Shown in pieces: positions 1-5,603 of a DNA stretch of 5,603 nucleotides. This DNA comes from an uncultured Novosphingobium sp. GTDB taxonomy: Bacteria; Pseudomonadota; Alphaproteobacteria; Sphingomonadales; Sphingomonadaceae. Where the stretch lies: assembly GCA_937860195.1 (NCBI GenBank), contig CALMBN010000110.1, forward strand, positions 1 to 5,603, written 5' to 3'. A model generated the notes under the pieces. The model was not told the origin of the DNA. It saw nothing but the letters and a program-made list of their open reading frames with translations, and searched no databases. The first letter of the stretch is position 1, and each line of letters starts with the position of its first letter. The translations under genes and the position numbers were made by a program.

Positions 1-1805
1 AAAACGCCGACCTGACTTGTCTCTGCGACGGAAATGCTGGCATTGAGGAGCCCGAGGTTGCTGATCGAGCCGCCATTTGCATACCCGAATAGCCCAACAT
101 TGCTCGTCCGCCACGGATCGTTGATCGTCAGGTTCGAAATGACATGGCCCAGGCCTTCGAACCGCCCGCTGAAACCATTGCCGCCGTTCAGCGGGCTGCC
201 ATCCGCGTCGGTGCCCAGGCTCATGAATCCGTAATTGTTGTTCCAGCTGGCCGCAGCGGCGGCATCGATATCCGACCCCAGCACATAGTTCCCGGTCAAA
301 TTGCCGTTGATCCCTTGCAGATCGGTGCCTGTGACCGATCCTGCTGCGCCAAGGCTGGTGATGATCGTGTAGGGATTGTTGTTCAGCATGAAGCTGGCGG
401 TCGAGGCCAGATTGAGCCGGCCAAAGAAGTCGTTGTCGCCCCTGCCGAAAAAGAGCGCGCCGCCAGAGCTGTTGCCGTCTTGCGCCGTATCGCCGGTAAT
501 GCCGACAAAGCCGGCTGTACCGGTCGCGCTCATCACCGCGTTGACGTTGATGTCGCGGTAGGCATCAAGTGTCAGCGTGTTGGCCGACCAGCCGACCGCA
601 TCGTTGATATTGATATCCCCTTCGGTGCCGCTGGCCCCGGCGCTTGAGCGGATGACCACATTGTTGAAGCCCAGTGCCGCGCTCAGCTCTGCTCCGGTCA
701 GGTCGCCACCGGTGGCGGCCACGGTGAAGTTCACCGGATCGATCAGCCAGTTCCCGGCCCGGCCGTTCGCCGCCCGCGTGCTTATGCTGGAACCATTGAG
801 GTTGATGTGTTCGCCCGACGTTTCGATAAAGCCGCCGTCACCACTGGCCCCGGTCGCCTGGGCCGAAAGGCTGCCCGTCACGGTGACTTGCCCCGCCATG
901 TTGGCCGTGTCGGCCCCGCCGATCAGCCTGATCGTTCCACCGTTGCCAACCGCGCTGTCGGCATTGATGCTGCCCGGCATGTTGATGAGATTGCGCACAG
1001 CGCCCTTGACCGTCGCGACCTTCAATTGCACCGCCCCGCCAGTCACAACGATATCGCCCGAATTGGTGATCAGCGCATTCTGGCCAGTCACCAAGCCGGT
1101 AGGCACGCCAACTTGCATGAAATTGCCGCCGTTGAGATCAAGCGCCACTTGTTCGCCTGAGCCAAGGCCAAGCTTGCCGAACGGCACAATGATCGTCCCC
1201 GAATTGTCGACCGCGCCGCCCAGCAGCGCCACATAGGCGCCTTGGCCCGTTCGAATGCTTCCGCCATTGCTGACAAGTTTCGAAGCGCCATTGCCTTTGA
1301 AACTGATCCGCCCAGCCATGAAGTCGGCATTGGTAATGTCGAGGGTCGATGCGATGAAGCCGCCTGCAGTTTGCACCGAACCGCTGCTGGTAATGGCAAT
1401 GCCATTGGGATTGATCAGGTAGACCGTCCCGTTCGAGGTGATCTGGCCGGCAATGGTCGAGGGCGTGTTGCCTGTTACGCGATTGAGCGTGGCTCCGGCT
1501 GGATCGGCGAGATGAAAATCGACGGCATTGCCAAACTCGACCGAAAAGCTTGCCCAGTCGATCACCGCATTGCGCGTGCTCTGGGTGATGGTCGTCGTGG
1601 AGCTATCGCCGGAAATGCTGGCTGAACCCGCAGCGACGCTGCCGCCGCTGGGCAGATCGCCCGCATGTGCAGCCGAAGCCATGCCCAGAGCGACCATCGC
1701 CGCACTGCGTACCAGACTGCTGCTGTTGAGCAGCAAAGTCCGCATGTTCCGACCGGCCTGTTCACCCTTGCTCATGTGCTGCGTCCCTCGGTTGTTGTGT
1801 GTCAT
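1..1805 (-). CDS. TpsA exoprotein, filamentous haemagglutinin/HMW-type adhesin (3' end outside window)
   Basis: This is the exported partner of a two-partner (type Vb) secretion system. It would cross the inner membrane by Sec and the outer membrane through the TpsB encoded just upstream. The minus-strand frame is open from 1805 to the left edge (601 codons), so the C-terminus is missing. Numbered from 1805: a long basic N-region, a hydrophobic stretch and an AHA cleavage site near residue 48 form a signal peptide. The secretion (haemagglutination-activity) domain follows, with LNRVTG near 107-112 and the hallmark NPNGI at 132-136. A GFIETSG block (about 325-331) and WLIDP (353-357) are typical of HMW-like TpsA proteins. 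A GLUG motif (GLFGYANGGSISNLG) starts at 571. No cysteine appears in the translated part, as expected for a protein exported unfolded. Three in-frame ATGs are possible starts: 1805, 1775 and 1745. I chose 1805 because AAAGGA lies 8 bases upstream; 1775 has GAGGGA. Adhesin function is inferred from the family. Confidence 0.93.
   Translation of the reverse strand, partial: MTHNNRGTQHMSKGEQAGRNMRTLLLNSSSLVRSAAMVALGMASAAHAGDLPSGGSVAAGSASISGDSSTTTITQSTRNAVIDWASFSVEFGNAVDFHLADPAGATLNRVTGNTPSTIAGQITSNGTVYLINPNGIAITSSGSVQTAGGFIASTLDITNADFMAGRISFKGNGASKLVSNGGSIRTGQGAYVALLGGAVDNSGTIIVPFGKLGLGSGEQVALDLNGGNFMQVGVPTGLVTGQNALITNSGDIVVTGGAVQLKVATVKGAVRNLINMPGSINADSAVGNGGTIRLIGGADTANMAGQVTVTGSLSAQATGASGDGGFIETSGEHINLNGSSISTRAANGRAGNWLIDPVNFTVAATGGDLTGAELSAALGFNNVVIRSSAGASGTEGDININDAVGWSANTLTLDAYRDINVNAVMSATGTAGFVGITGDTAQDGNSSGGALFFGRGDNDFFGRLNLASTASFMLNNNPYTIITSLGAAGSVTGTDLQGINGNLTGNYVLGSDIDAAAAASWNNNYGFMSLGTDADGSPLNGGNGFSGRFEGLGHVISNLTINDPWRTSNVGLFGYANGGSISNLGLLNASISVAETSQVGV
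1784..1789 (-). promoter_or_regulatory. Alternative ribosome binding site for the TpsA start at 1775
   Basis: On the minus strand GAGGGA ends 8 bases before a second in-frame ATG at 1775. Starting there would give MSKGEQAGRNMRTLLL and a signal peptide of about 38 residues instead of 48. The core GAGG sits 10 bases from the ATG, slightly far, so this is the weaker candidate, but it cannot be excluded. Confidence 0.4.
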
Positions 1806-1813
1806 CCACTGGT

Positions 1814-1819
1814 TCCTTT
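1814..1819 (-). promoter_or_regulatory. Ribosome binding site for the upstream TpsA start
   Basis: On the minus strand AAAGGA ends 8 bases before the ATG at 1805. The AAGGA core pairs with five consecutive anti-Shine-Dalgarno bases at good spacing. This is the main reason for preferring 1805 over 1775 as the tpsA start. Confidence 0.55.
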
Positions 1820-1880
1820 GGCCGGACCCTCGCCGAAATCGGTGCGCAAAGGTCCTGATGTTCGTTTCGCAACTGCGGTT

Positions 1881-3686
1881 TCAGAAGCGCAGCGTGGCGC
1901 TAAGATTGACCCGGTCGACTTTGTCTAGGGCGGCATAGTTTGACATGCCGTGCGCATATTCGGCGGTGATCGCTATCTGCCCGCCCAGGTTGAAGCGCAT
2001 CCCGCCACCCAGATTGAATGCGTTGAAATCCGGTCTTTCAAGAACCGTTGCCCGTTCCAGTCTGCCTGCGCCGAATGCGGCAAAGGCATAGGGCGTCACG
2101 TTGGAGATTACGGCCTTGCTGGCGGAAGACTTGTCGATGCGCCATGAAAACTCGGTGCGGGCAACCGCCCCGGCATCAACCGCAGTTCGTCCGCCGACAT
2201 AGGCGGAAAGGCCATCGCTGCTTTCAAGCGCAATTTGTTCGGCGCGAAACACCGGCTGTCCAAAGCTGGTTTGTCCGCGCGCGAAAAACGATGCGCTTAG
2301 GCCTGCGCCCACAGGCCAGCTGGCATGGAGGCCAGCGTTGAGCTTCGAGAACGAAGTGCTTGCGCCGACTCTTGAGAAGGGGACGCCACTGGCCGCCGCA
2401 TCGCCAGCGGTGATCGCGCCCCAGTCACCCAGCCCCTGGCTGAACTGCAAGGTAACGCCATAGCTCGCCTTGCCCGATGTCAGCATACCCCAGGAAAAGC
2501 TTGGGCGAAGCACCATATAACGATCGTGGCTGATCTTGATGTTGAAGGCGGGAACCGCGTTGGTCTCGTCGATTTGCTCAACGGTCAGGCCGATCGAAAC
2601 ATGGCGGTTGCGCGAACGATGCAGCGTTTCGCCAGCCCGCAGCGTCAATCGCCGCAGATCGCCGACGGTCGGCGGCGCGCCAAACATCGGCGAAGGCAAC
2701 GTGCGGGCAAAGGTTACCTCAGGGTTCAGGCTGAAACGGCCGTCGCCAAGCGGCAGAATCATGCCGCCGCCCAGCACCCGCATTCGCGGCTTGGCACCGA
2801 ACAGACGGTCGACCTGATAGCCTGATGCGACAAAGCCATAGAACTGCTCGCCAAGACCCATGGCCGAATTGAGCGCCAGTTGCAGACTTACCTCCGAACG
2901 GCCAAGCGCCGGATCGAGCAGATTGTCGGCACTGACGCTGCCCGAGAACAGGTCCTGGATGCCTTCAAGCACCAATCTGGCGCCGCCTGGCCGGTCGCCG
3001 CGCAGCAATGTCGAGCGCAGCGACAATCCCGGGACAGCGTCGGCAATCAGCAAGGCCTGTTCGATATCGTTCAGCTTTGTGTGGCGTCGGCCTTCCAGCT
3101 TGCCAGTCCGCGCCTTGACCGGCGCCCGTGCGCGGGCCGGCAGCGTCGAAACATCGACATTCTCGACGAAGCCATCGATCACGACCAGGCGCAAGGTGCC
3201 ACCATTGACCAGGTCTTGCGGCGGCACCGTCACGCGCGCGAAGACGTAGCCGGCGCGGGCATGGATCGCCTCGATCTCGGACGCGGCCGCATAGATTTCA
3301 CGCAAGCTCGCACGCCGGCCGCGCAACCCATGCACTACGGTATCGGTTTGTGTTGCCACTTCGGGAAAGCCGCCGTCCACCCGCACATCGCCCAGCAGAA
3401 CGTTCAGGTCTTCTCCGCCCGGCGGGGCCTGCAATCCACCGGTATCGGGAATATCGATCCGCATGCCGCTTTCGCGTTGCTGAGGCTCAAGACTGGGCGG
3501 GGTAACCGTGACCGGTGAAACGGTCTGCGCAAAGGCTATGCCGGGAGACAATGCCAGGCTCAAGAGAGCTGCCTGCGCCAACCGGTCGAAATGTCCGGTC
3601 TCACGCCGATCGGCAGTCACGGCAAACCCCGCTCCGGCATGATACATGTCTGCATGCTGGCGAGGCTTGCGGCTGCGGTATTGCAT
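1881..3686 (-). CDS. TpsB outer-membrane transporter, ShlB/FhaC/HecB family
   Basis: This is the outer-membrane pore that recognises the TpsA secretion domain in the periplasm and passes TpsA to the cell surface. It has 601 aa, close to the usual 550-600. A long basic N-region and the hydrophobic run LAQAALLSLALSPGIAFA end in a signal-peptidase site near residue 53. A short linker follows, then a POTRA domain at about 95-179 (GYVFARVTVPPQDL near 146-159, IDGFVENV near 170-177). A second POTRA-like segment lies at about 183-242 (ALLIADAVPGLSL). A 16-stranded beta-barrel is expected from about 248 to the C-terminus, which ends LSATLRF with the terminal Phe typical of outer-membrane proteins. 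The segment at 483-513 aligns without gaps to loop L6 of the family, but the VRGY/VRAY motif reads LSAY (493-496). The start at 3686 is supported by CAGGGAG 7 bases upstream. The gene stops 75 bases before the tpsA start, so the two probably form one operon. Confidence 0.95.
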   Translation of the reverse strand: MQYRSRKPRQHADMYHAGAGFAVTADRRETGHFDRLAQAALLSLALSPGIAFAQTVSPVTVTPPSLEPQQRESGMRIDIPDTGGLQAPPGGEDLNVLLGDVRVDGGFPEVATQTDTVVHGLRGRRASLREIYAAASEIEAIHARAGYVFARVTVPPQDLVNGGTLRLVVIDGFVENVDVSTLPARARAPVKARTGKLEGRRHTKLNDIEQALLIADAVPGLSLRSTLLRGDRPGGARLVLEGIQDLFSGSVSADNLLDPALGRSEVSLQLALNSAMGLGEQFYGFVASGYQVDRLFGAKPRMRVLGGGMILPLGDGRFSLNPEVTFARTLPSPMFGAPPTVGDLRRLTLRAGETLHRSRNRHVSIGLTVEQIDETNAVPAFNIKISHDRYMVLRPSFSWGMLTSGKASYGVTLQFSQGLGDWGAITAGDAAASGVPFSRVGASTSFSKLNAGLHASWPVGAGLSASFFARGQTSFGQPVFRAEQIALESSDGLSAYVGGRTAVDAGAVARTEFSWRIDKSSASKAVISNVTPYAFAAFGAGRLERATVLERPDFNAFNLGGGMRFNLGGQIAITAEYAHGMSNYAALDKVDRVNLSATLRF

Positions 3687-3693
3687 TCTTGTA

Positions 3694-3700
3694 CTCCCTG
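3694..3700 (-). promoter_or_regulatory. Ribosome binding site of the TpsB gene
   Basis: On the minus strand CAGGGAG ends 7 bases before the ATG at 3686. It fixes the long start, and with it the extended 53-residue signal peptide, in preference to the internal Met14 at 3647. Confidence 0.65.
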
Positions 3701-3810
3701 CTGGCTTGTCAGCCCGGTGTTGAATTCAGTCGGCGCTTGGGGCTTTTGCTTGCGTCAGGACACACCACTCACCCGATCACAGGGATCGAATGTTGATCGT
3801 TTCCGAACCT

Positions 3811-3960
3811 TCGTTATCTTAGATAATATTATGTATTTGAACTTCAGCATTGAAATTCACAATTTAACAAATTCCACCATCCTAAATATTAATCGTAGAA
3901 TTAGAGACGTTCTGATCAATTAATTCGCCACATTTTGGATCACAATTGTATCAATTTGCC
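3811..3960. other. AT-rich intergenic block between the divergent genes
   Basis: By direct count 44 of 150 bases are G or C (29%), in contrast to the GC-rich genes on both sides. It contains small palindromes: ATAATATTAT (3823-3832), AATTT-aac-AAATT (3861-3873) and ACAATTGT (3942-3949). No gene is convincing in the whole 3687-4198 interval: the open frames there lack coding character and good ribosome sites. AT-rich DNA between divergent genes usually holds promoters and sites for nucleoid-associated or silencing proteins; that role here is inferred. Confidence 0.6.
3826..3854 (-). promoter_or_regulatory. Candidate promoter for the tpsB-tpsA operon
   Basis: On the minus strand TTCAAT (3849-3854) and TAATAT (3826-3831) are separated by 17 bases, a sigma70-like arrangement with three and four matches to consensus. 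The -10 lies inside the perfect palindrome ATAATATTAT (3823-3832). Transcription would begin near 3819, leaving a leader of about 130 bases before tpsB. In DNA this AT-rich, chance matches are common, so this is only the best-looking candidate. Confidence 0.3.
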
Positions 3961-4043
3961 GATCTTCCGATTCATAGTCCGCACCAGACCCACACAACCA
4001 AAAACTTCGATTGTTCGGCCATAATTTCATTTTGCAGCGAGTG

Positions 4044-4057
4044 GTGGCCCAATTTTG
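4044..4057 (+). repeat. Direct repeat GTGGCCCAATTTTG, copy 1 (putative operator)
   Basis: This 14-base sequence is repeated exactly at 4087-4100, with copy starts 43 bp apart, about four turns of B-DNA, so both copies would face the same side of the helix. It lies upstream of the putative promoter of the winged-helix gene. A binding site for a regulator, perhaps that gene's own product, is the simplest reading but is inferred. Confidence 0.6.
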
Positions 4058-4086
4058 AGTGGATCGGTGCAAAAACGGGGCGATGC

Positions 4087-4100
4087 GTGGCCCAATTTTG
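4087..4100 (+). repeat. Direct repeat GTGGCCCAATTTTG, copy 2 (putative operator)
   Basis: This is the second exact copy of the 14-base repeat. Its GCCCAATT core (4090-4097) is also mirrored by AATTGGGC at 4113-4120, giving an inverted repeat with 8-bp arms and a 15-base centre. The inverted half overlaps the candidate -35 region of the rightward promoter, a position suited to repression. Confidence 0.6.
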
Positions 4101-4120
4101 TAAGGGTTTTTGAATTGGGC
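4090..4120. promoter_or_regulatory. Inverted repeat GCCCAATT-15 nt-AATTGGGC (putative operator)
   Basis: The arms 4090-4097 and 4113-4120 are perfect reverse complements. Arm centres are 23 bp apart, about two helical turns, as expected for a dimeric or two-headed DNA-binding protein. The same 8-bp core occurs a third time at 4047-4054. As an RNA hairpin it would be weak (AT-rich stem, 15-base loop) and has no T-run after it, so an operator is more likely than a terminator. Confidence 0.45.
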
Positions 4121-4138
4121 TGAAATTGTATGTAATCT
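4110..4138 (+). promoter_or_regulatory. Candidate promoter of the winged-helix/sulfotransferase operon
   Basis: TTGAAT (4110-4115) and TAATCT (4133-4138) are separated by 17 bases. An alternative -10, TGTAAT (4131-4136), matches the consensus better but leaves only 15 bases. Either would start transcription near 4143-4146, giving a leader of about 55 bases before the ATG at 4199. The -35 is overlapped by the inverted AATTGGGC half-site. Confidence 0.35.
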
Positions 4139-4198
4139 GAGGGATGAGCCTTGTGCAGGAGGCGATCGGCACATGCCCGCGCAGCAACAAGAGAAACA

Positions 4199-5140
4199 AT
4201 GACCGCGTATCTTGATATCACCACGCATGACGAACTGTTTGCCAGTCGCACCACGGAGGCAGACTGGCTGCGGATCGTCACATTTCGCAATCGCCCGGGT
4301 TTTCTCGATGGGGTCCGCCGGCATGAAGGCACAATGCAGCCCTTCTTCGCACACAACCTGATCCTCAACCGGGTGGTGACAGAATTCTGGCGCTTTCAGA
4401 TCTTGGTGTTCACGCTTTACCTTCATTACACGCGCGACCCCGAAAGTCCGCGATCTGGGCTGACTGTTGCTAACCTTCAAAAGGCTTGCGGGCAGTTGGG
4501 ACTGGCCAGTCCGGGGCGGGTCTACGCCTTTCTCAACATCATGAAGCTAGGCGGTTACCTCAAGTCCGTGCGCTCCAGCATCGACAGCCGGGTGGTGCAC
4601 ATGGAGCCGACCGAGCTGTTCAACGGCATTGTCGAGGACTGGAACGACAACATCTTTGCCTCGGTTGATTCGGTTGTGCCTGAAGGCGATCTGGTCGGCC
4701 TGAGAGCGCGCCATCACGACCTGGGCCGCCAGATGCGGTTGAGCGGCGCCGAAGGTCTGCTCGAAGGCTGGGAGCCCGTTGGCGCCTTCCCCGAGGTGTT
4801 CCACTTTGTCTCGATCGACGGCGGCTGGCTGATGATGGAGCACCTGGTGATCAAGGCGATGCGCGGCGATTCCCGGATCTGCATCGAGCCCGTCTCGCTG
4901 AACCTGCGGACCCTGGCCAAACAGTTCGGCGGATCGCGTTCGAACCTGATGCGCGCGCTGGAGAATGGCTATGAACTGGGCCTGCTTGACGCCCCGCCGC
5001 GGAGCGGCAGCCATGTTGTCCTGACCCCATTGATGGCATGCGCATTCCTGGGCTTCATGGCCAATTATCTCAGTTTCTTCGAGCATCGGTCGGCAATTGC
5101 CCTGGCCCGGATAACTGCCGGGTCGCGGCCGCAAGCCTGA
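4199..5140 (+). CDS. Protein with two winged-helix-like segments, probable transcriptional regulator
   Basis: I do not recognise a named family for this 313-aa protein. Two segments look like tandem winged helix-turn-helix units. The first is at about 87-138 (LTVANLQKACGQLGLASPGR, then FLNIMKLGGYL and a basic wing). The second is at about 230-278 (SLNLRTLAKQFGGSRSNLMR, then ALENGYELGLL and a wing). They can be aligned to each other almost without gaps. Helical segments follow or precede each unit (about 52-78 and 279-304). No ligand-binding, receiver, kinase or membrane domain is visible, so a cytoplasmic DNA-binding role is inferred. The ATG at 4199 is preferred, though its AAGAG is a weak ribosome site. 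A TTG at 4151 would add 16 Arg-rich residues and has GAGGGA upstream, but the likely transcription start lies too close to it. The stop is 29 bases before the sulfotransferase ATG, suggesting an operon. The repeats at 4044-4120 could be its own operator. Confidence 0.8.
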   Translation: MTAYLDITTHDELFASRTTEADWLRIVTFRNRPGFLDGVRRHEGTMQPFFAHNLILNRVVTEFWRFQILVFTLYLHYTRDPESPRSGLTVANLQKACGQLGLASPGRVYAFLNIMKLGGYLKSVRSSIDSRVVHMEPTELFNGIVEDWNDNIFASVDSVVPEGDLVGLRARHHDLGRQMRLSGAEGLLEGWEPVGAFPEVFHFVSIDGGWLMMEHLVIKAMRGDSRICIEPVSLNLRTLAKQFGGSRSNLMRALENGYELGLLDAPPRSGSHVVLTPLMACAFLGFMANYLSFFEHRSAIALARITAGSRPQA

Positions 5141-5169
5141 TCGCTCTCCTTCTGCGAAAGTCCGACACC

Positions 5170-5603
5170 ATGACTAGTTCGCCCGTCCACTTCATCTCGG
5201 GATTGCCGCGCTCGGGCTCGACGCTGATCGAGCAGATTCTCGCCAGCCATCATGCAATTGCGGGACTTGGCGAATTGCCCGACATGCGCATTGTCGCGCG
5301 CAAACTGGATTATGGCTCACCTGACCCTAAATCGTTCACCGCGAAGGTGGCAGCGCTTGGCAAGAAAGACGTGGTTGAACTTGCGCGGGAGTATATCAAG
5401 GCTTATGCGCGCGCTCCCGAAGGCGCCCTTCGCATGGTTGACAAAAGCCCGCATAATTTCGAGATGCTCGGCCTTATCGCATTGCTGTTTCCCAATGCCC
5501 ACATCATCCATTGCCGACGTGCGCCTCTCGACAATTGTGTGGCCATCTATCTGCAAAATTTTAACGAGAGCCATGGCTACAATGGTGATCTGGCTACGAT
5601 CGG
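5170..5603 (+). CDS. Sulfotransferase family protein, PAPS-dependent (3' end outside window)
   Basis: Sulfotransferases of this fold transfer a sulfuryl group from PAPS to hydroxyls or amines of sugars, lipids, small molecules or protein tyrosines. The 144 codons seen begin almost directly with the PAPS 5'-phosphosulfate loop, GLPRSGSTLIEQILASH (residues 11-27), followed by GELP (34-37). DKSPHNF (91-97), GLIALLFPNAHIIHCRR (101-117) and PLDNCVAIYLQNF (119-131) match the 3'-phosphate-binding region of the type often found fused behind TPR repeats. Here no TPR region precedes the domain, so it is a stand-alone enzyme unless repeats lie after the right edge. Relatives usually read RRDP and LSIY at the 3' site; this protein has RRAP (A118) and VAIY (A125). 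No signal peptide is present, so it acts in the cytoplasm. The ATG at 5170 has only a weak ribosome site (GAAAG), suggesting translation linked to the upstream gene. The substrate is unknown. Confidence 0.9.
   Translation, partial: MTSSPVHFISGLPRSGSTLIEQILASHHAIAGLGELPDMRIVARKLDYGSPDPKSFTAKVAALGKKDVVELAREYIKAYARAPEGALRMVDKSPHNFEMLGLIALLFPNAHIIHCRRAPLDNCVAIYLQNFNESHGYNGDLATI

Noticed and set aside
144..647. Plus-strand open frame of 167 codons
   Set aside because: It is antisense to TpsA codons containing the conserved downstream TpsA blocks; its translation matches no family and no ribosome site supports it.
577..1236. Plus-strand open frame of 219 codons
   Set aside because: It lies wholly antisense to the TpsA frame, which carries clear family motifs. 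Its product is a low-complexity Pro/Ala/Ser-rich chain with no domain, as expected for an antisense shadow in high-GC DNA.
1806..1880. Possible terminator or separate promoter between tpsB and tpsA
   Set aside because: No stable hairpin with a T-run and no convincing -35/-10 pair was seen in the 75 bases, so co-transcription is the simpler reading.
3703..3714. GGCT-TGTC-AGCC hairpin upstream of the tpsB ribosome site
   Set aside because: A 4-bp stem is too short to argue for a terminator or riboswitch.
4144..4215. Possible 23-residue leader peptide (MSLVQEAIGTCPRSNKRNND...) ahead of the winged-helix gene
   Set aside because: It overlaps the ATG at 4199 in another frame, but GAGGG abuts its ATG with no spacer and the peptide has no regulatory-codon run. 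Leaderless translation is conceivable, but nothing supports it.
3920..4480. Minus-strand open frame of 186 codons across the intergenic region
   Set aside because: It overlaps the 5' part of the winged-helix gene and the AT-rich regulatory region, has mixed composition and shows no domain.
4547..5134. Minus-strand open frame of 195 codons
   Set aside because: It is fully antisense to the winged-helix gene, whose frame shows structured helical repeats; no family resemblance.

Overview
The window looks like a piece of a high-GC alphaproteobacterial chromosome, most likely of the order Sphingomonadales. This is inferred from codon use and from the style of the secretion and sulfotransferase proteins; no marker gene is present to prove it. 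It holds four protein genes in two divergent pairs, separated by a markedly AT-rich intergenic region. No rRNA, tRNA, CRISPR array, insertion sequence or convincing terminator was seen.

Left part, minus strand (1-3686): a complete two-partner secretion (type Vb) locus read right to left. The outer-membrane pore gene (TpsB, ShlB/FhaC/HecB family, 601 aa) comes first. After 75 bases comes the gene for its exported partner (TpsA, filamentous-haemagglutinin/HMW-type adhesin), which runs off the left edge after about 600 codons. TpsA carries the family's NPNG secretion motif, the WLIDP block and a GLUG motif. TpsB has POTRA domains and a beta-barrel, but the normally arginine-containing VRGY/VRAY motif of loop L6 reads LSAY.

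Middle (3687-4198): an intergenic region of about 510 bases. Positions 3811-3960 are about 29% GC, while the flanking genes are clearly GC-rich. It probably contains both divergent promoters. Next to the rightward gene lies an exact 14-bp direct repeat, GTGGCCCAATTTTG, with starts 43 bp apart, followed by an inverted 8-bp half-site. This looks like an operator.

Right part, plus strand (4199-5603): a 313-aa protein with two winged-helix-like segments and no recognisable ligand or enzyme domain (probable regulator). After 29 bases comes the start of a sulfotransferase that runs off the right edge. It has a clear PAPS 5'-phosphosulfate loop but an altered 3'-phosphate site.

Working hypothesis (inference only): the winged-helix protein controls this divergent region, possibly including its own operon and the secretion locus, and the sulfotransferase modifies a cell-surface or exported molecule. 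Nothing in the window names the sulfotransferase substrate.
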